Assembly: GCF_035582795.1 (NCBI RefSeq)
Contig: NC_134368.1
Span: forward strand, 4,153,501-4,217,500
Direction of reading: 5' to 3'
From: Mycteria americana
Lineage: Eukaryota > Chordata > Aves > Ciconiiformes > Ciconiidae
DNA length: 64,000 nt
This document shows positions 12,301 through 24,995 of the stretch, piece after piece; position 1 is the first letter of the stretch; every line of letters begins with the position of its first letter. Below the pieces are notes generated by a model. The model was not told the DNA's origin. It saw only the letters and a list, made by a program, of their open reading frames with translations, and searched no databases. Both the position numbers and the translations under genes were made by a program.

Positions 12301-14795
12301 GCAATGAGGAGGAATAAATTTTTTTTTGTCACTGGCAAATTTCGCTTCATTTTAGAACAATGTATTCCTTGTCTTAGCTATTAGCTGAAGTGATTAACTT
12401 ATTGTCAATGATTTATGACTCCTCTTAAGCTATTGCCACGGTTATTGGACTGACATCATCAAATTGCTCCACTTAAGAGCAGGCAGAGCCAGCAGATAAG
12501 TGATCCTGACTAGTTGCTACTGTTCCAGGCAGGATTCGCTGTAATATCAATGGTGTGAAATGCAGAGGTTGAGTTTTCTCACCCATGCCTTCCTCTCCCT
12601 GTGGTGATGGTCCAAGCTCTGGCGTTGGAGCGTGAACTTGTGCTTCACAATCATGAAGCTCCATCAGTGGTTTCCAGTGGAAGCAAAGGTAAAGACAAGA
12701 AACCAGTAGCGACATGCTGCCAATAAGATTAGATGCATCCTGCAGCTGACAGCCCTCAGGCTATGAGCAAAAAGAGGAGCATCCTAAAATTGGCTCCTCC
12801 TTGCACCCCTGGTGAGGGGCCTCTGCGGTTGCTGTGCAGAGCAGATTTTGCTTTTGTTTCATCATCCTGAATCTCTCTGCTCCTCTGGGTCTTCTGCCCC
12901 ATCCAGGACCATGAAGCTATCTTGTAGGCAGGTCTCTGGTGTTTTTGTCCTTGCTTCTAGCATTCTTCCTCTCCCATTTCATGTCCTCTGCAAAAATGCT
13001 TCCTCCTGGAGCTTGAATACCCTCTGAAGCAAGTCTCTGTGCCACTGTCACTGATCTGAGTGCTTCTCCAGTCGGGGGCAGAGAGGAGGAGATGGAGGCT
13101 GCAGATGGTCCCTGGCAAGATCAGGGCTGGACAAGCTCTTCACAATATCCATCTGGTCATCGCATCTCATTCCCCACTCTCCTTGCTCTCCTTATCCTCT
13201 CCCTTCTGCAGATCCTCTCCCCTCTGGTGTCCTGGTGGGAACAGGTCATGGTTGAGCTGGAAGCTCATCCACACAAGCCAAAATGTCTGCAGCGCCTGCA
13301 GCATGCAGCCGGTGGAGTCACCTGCATTTGCCGTATGAATCCTCCTTCTGGTCCTTAAATGGATGGAGGCCAGGTCTGGCAGACCTGGACAGGCAGGGTC
13401 TGAGGCTCTCGTTGCTCTGTGAGCTGCACAACAAATGTTCATCTGTCTGGGGCTCCAGCAGAGACATGGCCCCCTGTCATCACAGTCTGTTTGCTGGGCT
13501 TGCCCAGAGGGAACGCAAGCAGGAGGACGTTGCTCTGCAAAGGGGCTGCATCCTCCTTCCTTCCCTGGGCTGCTCTCCTGCAGTCCTTCACTCCTTATTC
13601 AGGGAGGTTGCACGGTTTCTGCTGCGTTGTCTCTTTACCCATCTTCTCCCACTCTTCTCTCACCCAAACAGAAGTGTCTTCAAATACAGCCCAAAATGTA
13701 GCCTCCTCCCCCAGGCTGGGAATACTTGGTCCGGAGGAGACAGACCAAACAGGTCCTGGAGATGGCCGTGGGTAGTGCCACCTCCTGAGGTGCTCCATTG
13801 GAGTCCTGCACTGATGGGGCACTTCATGGAACAAAGCCATCTCTGCAGCTGTGGGCACACATTGCTCTCCCACCTCTGCAGCCCAGACCTAAGGAGGGTT
13901 TACATTCCTCCCCCACCGCACCCTCTGCCCCACAGCCCAGCCTCCTGCCTTCATCCTGCTCCCTCTGAAAGCAGCCTGATCCAGGGTTTGTGCCATATCC
14001 TGGTGGTCCTGCATCAAACAAGCTGTGGCCTTGCTCTGAGCCGGCATCTCCAATCAGAGCAGCTCCTGTGCTTCCAGATTGACCATTCCTCCTTTTCTGG
14101 GGGGTAAGTCCTACCCACTCCCTGTTCCTTAGCGGTCACAGACTGCAGGCAGGAGAAGATGCTGAAGCAAGACATTGGGGCCCATGCAGAGGCTTGGGGC
14201 AATGGATTCAAGGTCCTGTGGAGTACCACTCTTCTCCACCACCCGTTAGCCCGGGCTTTGCTGTCCCACTCCCACCGGGAGCTGCTCGGCTGCAGCAGCA
14301 CGGTACAGCTCTAAAACAGGATGCCGGCTATTTTCTTTTCAGGGCGGGCACCTTTGTCAAAATAAACCTTCTGAGATAAACCTTGCTGCCATTCACCCCT
14401 GGGTCACCGCTTCAAACGGCCTGAGGTTATCAGGTCCAACCTGGCCAAGGTTGGTAGAGGAGCTGAACGCAGTCACGTCCGGCACCTGTTGGGTGGCTGG
14501 GGGTGAAGTGAACCGGTGGTTCCTCCATGTGCCTGGTGGATGGACACCTCCCTTGCATCTCTGCCCCGCTGGCAGGACTGCCAGGAGGTTGGTGTCACTG
14601 CTGCCAGTCCCTGCAGAAGAATTAAGGGCGGACTCGGTAGCAGCTTGCATGACCTCCCTGCCTTCACTCCAGGCTGTTCCTGCCACAGCTGGAGCCTCCT
14701 GGCATCACCTCACTCACTTCTAAACATACATCAAACCCAGCCACCCTCCCACCCCTCCGTGGGAGCTTCATCCTCACAGCAGAGCCTGGGGGACA
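6331..14795. other. Long non-genic stretch, no recognised gene or confident repeat
   Basis: Moderately GC-rich, CpG-poor sequence. Long frames occur (for example 7068-7853 plus and 13283-14107 plus) but their translations are rich in S, P, L, C, H and W, show no domain, and are matched by equally open frames on the opposite strand. I regard them as chance frames. Homopolymer T tracts lie near 7951-7962 and 12114-12127. Confidence 0.6.
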
Positions 14796-14799
14796 CATT

Positions 14800-14900
14800 T
14801 CCAGTCTACCACTAACTTTCTGCGAAACCACAGACCTGTCCCAGCCGCTGCGTGCCTCAGTTTCCCCAGGTGTGTATTGGAGATGGAGGCTATTTCACCC
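14800..14900 (+). repeat. MIR/CORE-SINE-like fragment
   Basis: The order 'ccagtctaccactaactttc' (14801-14820), a broken 'gtgaccttgggcaag' equivalent, then 'gtgcctcagtttccccagg' (14852-14870) and a short G/A-rich tail reproduces the central and 3' part of MIR-type SINEs in the sense direction. The tRNA head is not recognisable. SINEs of this class are dispersed by LINE machinery and are old in amniotes. Ends are approximate. Confidence 0.65.
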
Positions 14901-16824
14901 CTATGCTCTTCAGCCCAAGATAGGCTGTCTCCTGCTATGTCACCCACACTGCCGAGCGTGTCGGGGGGCCTGGGTCTCCTGGGGACAAGTGGTGGCCATC
15001 AGATTATCATCACTATGGCAGATGGTAGCTCCTCCTGCAATGGGCATGGGTGATGTTGTTCAGCAAGCCAGAACATCGTTTTTCTCACCCTTCTGCTGCC
15101 GATCCCCATCTTTGCCAGCTCAGAAGGTGTCTGGCATCCCCACATCTCCAAGGGCAAACAATGTAAATGCCGGGCTGATAAAACACCTTGGTTCAAGAGA
15201 AGCCATTGAGATTTACACTGCAATTGAGGTTGAAGGCACAGCGTGCAGTGGTTAGAGTAACATCTTCAAAATGAACCAGGAGAAGGCTGCTGTGATACCC
15301 CCTGCCCAGAATTTCTGCTCGTGTGATCTGGGTATGGTCCCACTGAGAGGTGTGAACATAGAGACAGCAAGGGAGCATCAGTGAGGGAGATGCCAGATGC
15401 TCTTCCTGCACTCGATGATGTGGTGAAGGCACTTGTTTAGTCTTGGTACAACCCTGGCCTTTTTTATGAAAGAAAGGATTGAAAAGAAATCTGTCTAATA
15501 AACCAAGAACCTTAAAGTCAGTGTGAAGTCTGTTCACATGGATAGTGGGGCTCAGTCCAGTTCAGCAGCCATAGGCTGTTGGAGATGCCCTGGGATCTGC
15601 TGGCCTCCAGCTGTGATGGGTCTCCCACAAGACCTGGGACACGTGCAGATGTTTAAGGTATCATAGAGCATTTTGTATATCACCAGGCATCTTGCAGGGA
15701 GCCAGCTGACCCCTAAATCCCAAAGATTGTGCTCTGCCAGCCAACTGCTGGGCTAAATTCATCAGCTGCTTCTGGTGGCTTCTCATCTCTGAAAATGTAG
15801 TTTGGGTCAAGTTGGAAGAAGCAGCAGCAGAGGGAGCTGGTCGGCTGGTGGATGGTCGAAAATTACTACTTAAAAGGTGTTCTTATTTCACTGAGCAGCA
15901 CTTCGGGGGCTGAGCAGGAGTTGGCCTGGAAATATTGCACCCTGCCGCTGTCGCTGGGCTGGATCCTGCGTGGTGACTGGGAAAATGACCTTCTGTCCTT
16001 GCAAATAAATCCGGGAGACAGCGGAGTCTGACCCAGGAGCTGCTTGAAGGCAGCAAATGCCGGGCTGTACTCCACGAGTACAAGAAGTCCGTCAGCACAG
16101 GCTGTACTCGGTAAATAAACCCCATCCTGCGTCGGTCCCACTGAAGGGCAACCTTGGAGCTACGCTACCAGCGTTAGGGCTAAACCTCACCGGGGCCTGT
16201 TAGAGGGAAAGGAACGTCGGACATGGGAGGTGATTTTATTTCTGCCTGATTTAGCTTGGCATGTCTGGGTGAAGTAACATTTCGGATCCCCCTGGGAGGG
16301 GTGTGATCCTGCAGGGAGGGCATCCTCCAGCAACACCGGTCCAAATTTGCTGGGTTTCCCAGAAAGTGGCATTTTGTCTCTGCTGAAGGAGAGGGTTGCC
16401 TAAACTCCTCTAGATTGGGCTTTTTTCTACTTCATTTGAAAAAGCATTCAAGCTAAAGACGCCTCTCTCCTTTGCAAGCAAAATCTTTTCAAGATTCTCT
16501 CTCTCCTTTTCAGGAAGCAGATGTTGGCAGTAATCTTAATTTCACATCATTGAAATTTGCTTTGATTTTATTTTTATTCTGTTTTTTTAACCACTTATTT
16601 TAAATTACAGAGTGGAAGGAAGGCTCCACAATTTAGGAAGACGTGTGTGGCTCAGAAAAAATAAAAATTCAGTGCCCTGATTCTGCTGTAAATCTGAGTG
16701 ATCTCAGTAAATTTTTAATACATCAACCATTGATAGTCTATTAAGGTTAATGTCCTTTGAGTGAAGAGCCATTTGGGCAAGGGGCTTTAGGTACTTTAGG
16801 ATTTGGGTCTAAATCTGTCCTTGC

Positions 16825-16905
16825 CTTGCCTTTGCTTGTAATAATTCCCTTTTGCTGTGAAATGAGGATAACTACCCCATCTCCCAGGGGGCTCTTGGGA
16901 GGCTT
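16825..16905 (+). repeat. MIR-like 3' fragment
   Basis: 'gctgtgaaatgaggataact' (16854-16873) followed by 'accccatctcccaggggg' is the typical MIR tail in which the sense strand reads 'ctgtaaaatgaggataataa'. A similar short tail-like phrase, 'cctccgtaaagatgggtgtg', follows at about 17269-17288. Both are degraded and short, so family assignment is tentative. Confidence 0.5.
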
Positions 16906-18329
16906 CGTCCATGTCTGCTGGAGATGCTCAGGGGTTGCTGGAGCTCCCACTTGGGCAGCAAGGCCACGTGTGAAGGGCATCGCCTTGGTCACATCCCCTG
17001 GTGTGGCTGTTACGCCCCGTCCCATGATGTACCCCAGCTGCCCCATCTCCCAGGAGAGGAGACGTGTGGTTTGGCAAAGAGGTTCCCAGGATGGATTTTG
17101 CTTTGCTGTGAAGACTTATGGAACTCTCCGGCCAGCTCCTGCCCGTGCTGTATTTCCTGCACATCTTCTTTCGCAATTTCTGCGCTTTCAGAGAGGGCTT
17201 TTGGTTTGCTTAAACTTGATTCCCTTTTGGGGCTTTAAACAGTGAAAGCAGATCAATATCTCGTGAACCTCCTCCGTAAAGATGGGTGTGATTTGCTGCT
17301 ATACTGCGGCTTTCTGTGCTGGAAGCTTTATCACCTGCTTCCCCCTCTCCTCTCCTTATTCCCACCATGAGCACATTAAGTCGTGCCATGGGCAGAGATC
17401 CATCAAAGGTTATAACTGCTGTGGATGTTTCCTTAAGTGTCGTATTCAGAAGATGATGAGGCTTGAGTGCTTCTCCTAATGCAGTCACAATTCAAAGGTA
17501 CTGGTGTGCTCTTAACTAATAAACTTGCAATTGCAGACCAGAATAGAAAGCTCTGTAATCACGTAAAATTGCTTTCTGATGGGTGAAAACGCGTGAGCCT
17601 GGGGCTGAGATTTGCTTCCCTTCCCCCTTCTCCTTGTTTCTTAAGGCAGAAGTAGCAGGCTCCTGGGAAGCTGGAGATTTTGCCTGATGGGGGCTGCGTG
17701 GAGGGGAAGGGGAGGCAGGAGCATCCTCCCCTTGCTGTAGCGATGGCTCTTTTTGAAGCACTCGGCGTTCAAATGGGATTTGACACTGGTTATCATTGCA
17801 AATTGCGATTATAGGGCAGGTGGGAAAGGGACGGTGAAAGCTCCGAGGCATGGTGAAAGCTTCCCCATTCTGGGCTTCACCCAGCAGGTCACTGAGCCTT
17901 CCCCGGTGGTGCCAAGTTCCCCCTTCCCTGGAAAGGAGGATGCTCAGCATCCCGAGGAGGGGTGCACTGCACGGCGAGGGGAGGAGTGGGCTGGGAAACG
18001 GGGCTCCCCGCAATGAGCCTGGTGGCCCCCATCCTTTCATCCATGTTGTCTGAGGCATCGATGCTTCACCGGGGGGGTACGTGAGCTTCAGAGAGAGCTG
18101 GGAGAGCCCGAGCCCAGTCAGAGACATCCCCTGGGGTAATGCCAGACCTTGGCTTGAGAGCAGGTGAAGAGCTCTCCTGATGGGTGGGAAATACTCCAGT
18201 GCCTCCAGCTGGAGAAATCCTGAGTGTTCTACAAGAGATAGCGAGGGAAGGGGCTTTTCCTGCAGCAGAGAAATGACTCGGTGGGACACCTGGGCTGAAG
18301 TGCCATGTCGAATGGGGCTCAGCAGGTGA

Positions 18330-18620
18330 CAAAATGCGACGTGTTAACTGGTCTACGTGCAGAAAAGGCCACCTCTCGCTGCCAGGGCAGGAACATCTCC
18401 CTCCACGTCTTTCTGGGGGGGTGCACGGCTCAGCAAGACGAGCCGACGTGAGGCATTGCAGGGAGCACATCGTCAGCGCGGCACTGCGAGACGCCGAGCC
18501 CTCTCCGAGGAGACTTCCAGGGCCGGGAGCACGGCGGGGTCATCTCCCTCCCGGTTACGCACGTGCAGAGCGGGAGGCTCTCCCTGGACACTGACGGGGT
18601 TATCCTGATGTCAGCTCGGG
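18330..18620. other. Small CpG-enriched patch
   Basis: CpG dinucleotides cluster here (for example gacgagccgacg, gtcagcgcggcactgcgagacgc, gttacgcacg), in contrast to the CpG-poor surroundings. The patch is only about 300 bp and has no clear exon, TATA or splice site. It could be a minor enhancer or promoter-like element, or a GC-rich exon of an unrecognised transcript. Confidence 0.5.
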
Positions 18621-21600
18621 TGACCGCAGAGTGAGGGCCAGGACAGGAAGAATAATGTCCCCAGAGACAGCGGATGCACTGTGTGTGCAGTGACGGCGGC
18701 CGGCGGATGCATGGCTTCATATCTATACGGCTGAATCAATGCTTCTCTGTTTATAAAACACAGCCCTTAGGTGCAGCACATGCAATATAGGCACAAGGCA
18801 GCGAGGGAAGATGCCCAGCAGTTATAATTCACATGACTGCAACTCCAAAGTTGAACTTGAACTCCAAATTCAGTCCAAAAAAAATCTTAGATCCGCATTT
18901 CCTTCTGTGAGCTTTGGCCTTAATTGGGACTCCCGTGTTTGTTCTGAATTATTCATAAATAACTTTTTTTCATACAGACTGGTTTTGGTTATCCTGCTTC
19001 ATCTCGAATGTCTTGCATCTCAGGCTGGCTCGTCTAATTAATTGGCACCTATGAGAATATGAGGCACAAAAATCCCTCCAAGCCTTTCCAGGAGCTTCAT
19101 ATCTAAATTCACAGACTAACCAAGGACAGGTTCTGGCTACTAAATATTAATACTCATTAAATATTTATCCTTATCCTCTTCCATTCCACTCCCCTTCTTC
19201 CTTTATGCTGTTCCTCCTTCAGTAACTCAAGATGAGATCATCCTATCAACATCACCCAAAACCTTCCTGGAGCTCCCTGCTTTGCAGCTTACCTGGAATA
19301 AGTCGATATCTATACTTCAAAGCACCTGATATGCTTTAATAGCAGAAATCAAGGTGCTCTCCCAGTTGGCTTCTGGCTGGGGGGAGGAATGCATGGTCTG
19401 GAGCGTGCGTACCAAGAACGGGCGCAGAGGTGGCTCAGCCAAAATCACATGCCCTCCATGGGGACCACGACTACTGCAAACTCCAAGCCAGGATGGCCAC
19501 CTTGCAGGTTCAGCTTATGGCTGATACCTTGAGGTTGTAGAAGACCATGCATGGCTGAGGGTGGTCCCCCTTTCATGTGTGCCTCATGCCACTGAGTGGT
19601 GGCCATAGAGGTACTGACCTGCACTCAGAAGGCACCAAGGGATGTCTGACAGAGCCAGCACTGGGCCACTGAAGCCATGGCTTCCCATAGCGCTGGTCTC
19701 CCGAGGAGATGAATTTTGATGGTATGAGAGTGTTTCCAGGCCATGTGTTGTATCTTCCTTCCAAGGCAGAGCGAGTTACAGCCATCAAGCCTGGAGATCT
19801 CTGATCTGTGGGAAACTGCAGCCAGGTCCAAAGATGAGATGATGAGGTGCCAGATTAAGGTCAGGGCTAGCTGGGAGGGAGCATGTCTTTCCCATCACGG
19901 CTGCTGGGATGCTTGGGGGAATTGAAGAGGACGCAGAAGCTGTGGGATGACGCGGTGGTCTGAGGGCAGAGGTCTTGGACAAGGGGAAGATCTCCAGCGG
20001 CTACAGCTCCATCCACACTCCTGTCTCTGCCTCTCTTCCTCTCGCCGTGTTTGGGCTGGAAAAAAACCTTGAGTGCAAGAGGACCCTCTTAGCACCCTGC
20101 CAAGTGGAGGGTCTGGGCCAGGACAGAGGCTGCATCACAGGGCTATTCCCATAGCAATGATGTCCTGCGTGGGAAGGTGTTTGGGTCTCAGAGGGGGCTC
20201 CTTGGGACCCCGAGCCAAATGACAGACCCCAACCTCGCCTGGCCGGGACCAGCGGGAGTCCTCTCTGCAAGAGCTCTGAGCTGCTTCAGCCCCTATAGCA
20301 GTTAAAGAGTAAATAATGAAATTAAATAGGCACAAACAAGCACAGAGATCAGAATTCAAGACTCCCCGGCGCTTCTGGCCTGACAGAGAGTCGCAACAAA
20401 ACCTTTTCTGAGCCGGCTTTGAAAAGGAAACCCACACAAGTTCCTTTTGCTATTCAGCCCAAACACAGGGCTGCTACTCATTCGAGCCCTCTGAATGTTT
20501 TCTTAGCTCCCGGGTTCATCAGGCTGTGCCAAGAGCACAAACACTAAGGCCACTGGTTGTAGGTGGGCAGGAAACAACAGCGGTGGAGCAAAGTGTTTTC
20601 CAGAGCAGGGTGCTGAGGGCACGTCCCAACCCTCTCATCCCTTTTTTTGCTGCGGTAAATGGGGAGAAGTGGATGAGAGGACATCCTGGAGTCTGCTCAG
20701 CTTCCTCCTGTAATTTCTATTAGGGCTTTGGCTCAGTTTGCTAGTTGAAGCCAAGCTGTTCATCCTCGTTCGGTTCAAGCAAGAGTGGGGCCAGCACAGA
20801 AACCTTTCATCTGCGCCATCGGGCATGGGTGGGGTGCTCGGCCAAAATGGACCCAGAGCCCAACCATTGGTTTGGAAACTATCCACTGCTATAGGTGCTG
20901 TCTTCGTCTGCCAGGGAGCACGGCTGCTTTCGAGGAAGGCATGGAACTGGGATTCTGTCTTTGGAGTGCATAGCTTAGCTGTGCCTCAGTTTCCTTTCAA
21001 CCTTATTGCCACGTCACTGGAGTGCTGTATATTTCATGAACATATTTTAGGTCCTTTCCCTCTCCGTGAAGCAAATCCTAGTCCAGAGAGGTGCTGAGTG
21101 CCGGGGAGCCCAGTGCACCCAGGAGACCCTCTGCCCTTCCTTAAGTGCATCCAGCAAACCCACCCCAGGCTGCTTATCTGTGCCAGACTGCAACCAACAG
21201 TAAAATCAGGTCAGCAAACCATTAGGACCAGGAGGCAGATGTTAGCTGGTGTAGCTTGGATGCTAGGACACAGCAGCCCCAAGGGGCTGGAAGGATGGCA
21301 AAGGCTCACCAGCCCTGTGCTGATGTGCTCCAAAACCACATGAAGTTTTCAGCTCATCTCCATGCCCTGGGGAGTTTGCGCTGCCCGGGTCTGCCACAGG
21401 GATGAAGCCATGGGCTGATGTCCCCTGGGACATCTGGGGCCACATGAGACAAAGGAAAGGGATTTTAGGCATTGCCTGCATTTTCTTTTCTGCTCAGAAG
21501 GAGAAGATTTTGGCCCTTCTCCATGTTTTGTGGCCACCTTCAACTAGTCTGAATGCACCTCCAGAAATCCTCCTTGAATGCTTTGATTTTTAGCCCAAAG

Positions 21601-21624
21601 AACATCAGCAAGAGAAACAGCTTG

Positions 21625-21775
21625 TCCTCATGGTTAGGTCAAGGAGAAAGCGTCAGGTTGTAATCCATGCTTCTCCTCTTGCTCGTCCGTGAAGTCTCTA
21701 CGCTTTCCCTTCTGTTACGAAATGGAGGTTACAACAGTCATTTTACCTTCTTGAAAGCCTGTGATGTTCTCAGAG
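21625..21775 (+). repeat. tRNA-headed SINE (MIR/CORE-SINE type), degraded
   Basis: The element has an A-box-like 'tggttaggtc' (21631-21640), a B-box-like 'aggttgtaatcc' (21655-21666), then a pyrimidine-rich middle and a CORE/MIR-type 3' phrase 'cttctgttacgaaatggagg' (21709-21728) followed by 'ttacaacagtcattttacc'. The arrangement of pol III head, core and tail, with correct spacing, supports an almost complete old SINE on the plus strand. Both pol III boxes are mutated, so it is presumably inactive. Confidence 0.6.
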
Positions 21776-22429
21776 GCATGTCTACATGTAGAAATCATAT
21801 CATCCAAAGCAGTGTTTCTCCCAGTACTGTGGCTTTTGCTCCATTCTCTACTACAAAGCAAGCTCCTTGTAGCCCACAGTCACCACTTCGGTATCTTCCC
21901 TTCTCCGTCGCCCCTGCTCATCCCAAGGAAATTCCCTCAGAAAACCCCTCCTGTCCTCTGAATGCATTTCTGTTTGATCTGCTGCCTCTTCAGGCATCAC
22001 CACCTTACAGCACTGCTTATTATCATGGCTAATTGGTGCTAGTCCCGCTTATACGTGATTTTAAATCCCATCTTAGCTAACAATGCAAGGATTCGAATTT
22101 CTAGCTTGTGAGCATGGATCATACTAGGAGGGATCGCTATGCCAGGAAATTCCTTGCATTTTCTTGGGCAATTTGTTACTCTGCCTCCTTGCTGGAATGG
22201 GCTCTGACACAGCTTTTGTTTGTTGCAGCTGCTGGAGAACAGAGCTATCATCGTTCCTTTTCTTCGTGGGTGAAGCTTGTTATTTTGGAAGGGAAGCTGG
22301 CATTTTCAGAAACCTGCTGAATTGGCATCCTGGATGCCAACGCTCTTTTGGCCCAGAGCTAGCACAGCCCAAGCTTCTCATCGTCCAGTTGTTTTGTGCT
22401 CTCTATGGGATGAACGCAGCTCTGGACTG

Positions 22430-23060
22430 GGAAGATACACTTGGGCAATGATTCAGTTGCCTAAATACAGGTTTCCAGTGCTGTTTTAGATAGCCAGGGT
22501 CTCCTGCCTGGCACATCCCTCCCTCCATCTGCTGGTTCAGTGGCTATATCTCTATCCTTGTAGAGCCTGTGCCACATGCCCAAGAGAATGTCCCAGACAC
22601 CACCACAGCAGGTCTCAGATAACACTACGCATCTATGTTTTGGCAACCACATCGAGTCTCTTGCAAGTACAGGTAATAATATCTGGAGGGTAATTCATCT
22701 GACCACACACAGGTACTTTCTGTAGAGGTGGATAGCTCCCTAGAGTCCCTTGATTAAATCTCTGTGATCCGTAACAAGCCCTTGGGCACCTCTGGCTAAA
22801 TTCAGTTGCCTCGATGTAGATGCTTCAGGCCTTTTGAGATACGTTGTACCATGCCCAGGACATCTGCAAGGGTTGGCAGGTATGGCACAGGATGCACGGG
22901 ACACCCATGCATTTCCAGAGAGGTGGGCGGGATACCCGAGGATGTCCCCAGTGGAAATGGATGTCTCCATTTAGGTAGCTGAGTCGTGCCCCTAGATTCC
23001 AGGTAGACACCTAATGCTAGTGGGCTCTTCATCTGTGAACTGAACCCCATTCCTGCTGAC
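22430..23060. repeat. Probable avian interspersed repeat, family not identified
   Basis: The word 'attcagttgcct' occurs twice in direct order (22451-22462 and 22800-22811), and the segment ends in phrases such as 'tttaggtagctgagtc' and 'aggtagacacctaatgc' that look like other old sauropsid repeats. There is no reverse transcriptase, no tRNA head and no open frame of note. It could be an old LTR, a nonautonomous DNA transposon, or a composite. I assign it as a repeat from its phrasing only. Confidence 0.3.
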
Positions 23061-24699
23061 TCAAAAGGACGTTGACCACTCCAAGCCCTTAAAGAGAGGA
23101 AGCGTTTCACATGGCATGCTGACACATCAGCAAGAGGCTCTCCTCCCTATCATGGTGCAAGTGACACATCCATACTGTCATTGCCTTGCAGAGGATCTTC
23201 CAGCTCATTCGCAAGCTGCATCCCTTTGGTAACCTGTGTCCTCCCAGGAGATGCCAATACCTGAATGCAATTTTGGCTCTCTATGGTGCAACAACTGGCA
23301 ACAGAAGGTATGTCAGGTAACGTCCTCCCTGTGGGACGGGTTCGTGTATGATGTGTTGCTGGAATCAGTGGCTGTAAACATCCCACAGCCATATGTAAGA
23401 TGGAAACAGCCCAGAAGGGAGATGCTGCTCTCCGGCCCGAGGCCACCGGGTGAGCTTGGTGTTGGTTACATCTCTGTTAGTTTTGCTGAACCACAACAGA
23501 GATTTGGGACCTACCCTGGTAGGGACATGCTCCCACAAATGGACTTTGGACAGGGGGGAAAGATGGAGGGGGAAGACAAGCACCGCCCGTGCCCTTGTAA
23601 TGTCTGCATGCAGAAAGGGTAGCAATAAATACAAATTTAGTTAAAAGCTCTCTGTGCCAGAGGTGGGGGAGGCTCGTTTCATTCCGGTTCCCTTTGGCAG
23701 CCGGAGTAAACTTGGATGTTGTCAGGGATAATAAATGTTGCTAAGCAACACGTGATCCCGAATCAGCTTCACCAGCCCAGCCCTGTGGGGAGGAAAAGAC
23801 AAAAGGGATCTGAGCAGGGAAGATCAGCAGAGAACACCTTGTATGGAGGACAGAAACAGCCCCAGTCACCCCGGGGACAAGCCCATCCCCATGCCCCCAT
23901 CGGGGGAACGAGGGCAGAGCCAAGGACTGGCTGCGGTTGTGTTTCTCCCAAGTCTAGCATCACAGAGAAGTGCAGGGCTGGCCTCCACGCTGACCGGTCC
24001 TGAGCGATCCCCTGCCGTGGGCAGTGCTGGCCCCTGTCCTTCTCGCTGGCTCGAGCTCTGGTGTTATCATCTCTGACCTGTGAGCCTCCACAAATGTGGC
24101 GTTGGCTTGGGGAGAGAGACAGAGAGTCTGCAAAAGCCAGAGGCACAACAATGTCAGCGCCGGGCTAGCTGATATCCAGAGGGGTTTTCCCGAGGAAGAA
24201 TAACACAGGAACTGACCTCTCTTGCTTTTCTGTTCCTCTGGCATAAGTAAGCCACCTCTCCCCGTTGCTGTAAGCTCACACTGGATGCTCACCACAGCTC
24301 GTGTAGCTGGGAGAGCACCAGGGGGTCACGCACGTGTCCCCGAGCACCTCTTTGCGAGCCCAAGCACTTTCCCGCCCTCCCCTGCACTGTCAGTAGCTCT
24401 CCAAGCTCCTGACGTGTTCTTGACATCTTGCTTTAGGCCCGTCTCATTGCAACAGAGATGTAACCGTGCTCATTGACCCCTTCCTGTGCAGGTTATGAGG
24501 GCAGGAGGGGGGATAGCTCAAGCCTCTCCATCCCCATCCTCATCAGAGGCACGTTCTCTGTCGCTGAGTCCCTTTCTCCGTGCCTTCCCTGCTCAGATAC
24601 GTTAACTCTTGAGTGAAGCTGTCTCCAGCACAGGTGAGGTGCCAGGAACTCTCACGTAGGAATTAAGAACACAGAGGAAACATCACAACAGCTCTGTGC
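23061..24699. other. Non-genic stretch, nothing recognised
   Basis: No gene, repeat or regulatory motif can be supported. Frames on both strands up to about 128 codons have no recognisable domain. Confidence 0.55.
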
Positions 24700-24995
24700 T
24701 GTGCCATGGATACGGCGTCCACTGTCCCAGAGGAGCTGGAGCTGGGAAAGGTCCAGAGAAGGGCAGCGAGGGGTGCAGAGGCATGGGGCGATATTCCCGT
24801 GAGGAATAGCCAGGTAGGTACTTCTTGGCCTTGAAGGGATGACTGTGGGAGGACACAAGAGCGGTCTAGAAACTCATGAGTGGCCCGGAGAGTGTGAACA
24901 AGGACTAACTAGTCTCTGTCTCATATAGCTCAAGAACTAGGGGCCATCAAATGAAGCTGCCAGGACAAATGCTTTCAATCTCAGGAAATCCCAGA
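24700..24995 (+). mobile_element. CR1 LINE 3' end fragment, old
   Basis: Sense-strand phrases of the CR1 ORF2 C-terminus and 3' region are in the right order: 'ggtccagagaagggcagcga' (24748-24767), the 'gaggcatgg' and 'gaggaatagc' steps, the 'actcatgagtgg' step, then 'caagaactaggggccatcaa' (24931-24950) and 'atgaagctgccagg'. The copy is heavily mutated, and the 3' terminal octamer repeats are not visible. It is a dead, 5'-truncated relic. Confidence 0.75.

Larger units (their letters stand above)
14901..21620. other. Non-genic stretch with MIR relic and CpG-enriched patch
   Basis: Apart from the MIR-like pieces and the CpG-enriched patch at about 18330-18620, I see no gene or repeat. The 257-codon minus-strand frame at 17516-18289 has no family resemblance and no splice context that supports it. 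Sequence between 18.7 and 19.3 kb is AT-richer with no motif that I can name. Confidence 0.55.

Noticed and set aside
13283..14107. 274-codon open frame on the plus strand
   Set aside because: Composition (H, S, C, P, L-rich) is that of noncoding GC-rich DNA, there is no domain, other frames on both strands are also open, and no splice or start context supports it.
14425..14460. Antisense CR1-tail-like 'atcaggtccaacctggcc'
   Set aside because: Too short, and flanking sequence does not continue the CR1 pattern.
17516..18289. 257-codon open frame on the minus strand
   Set aside because: Low-complexity S/P/L-rich translation with no family resemblance.
20960..21000. 'gtgcctcagtttcc' MIR-like phrase
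   Set aside because: A single short phrase without head or tail context; could be chance.
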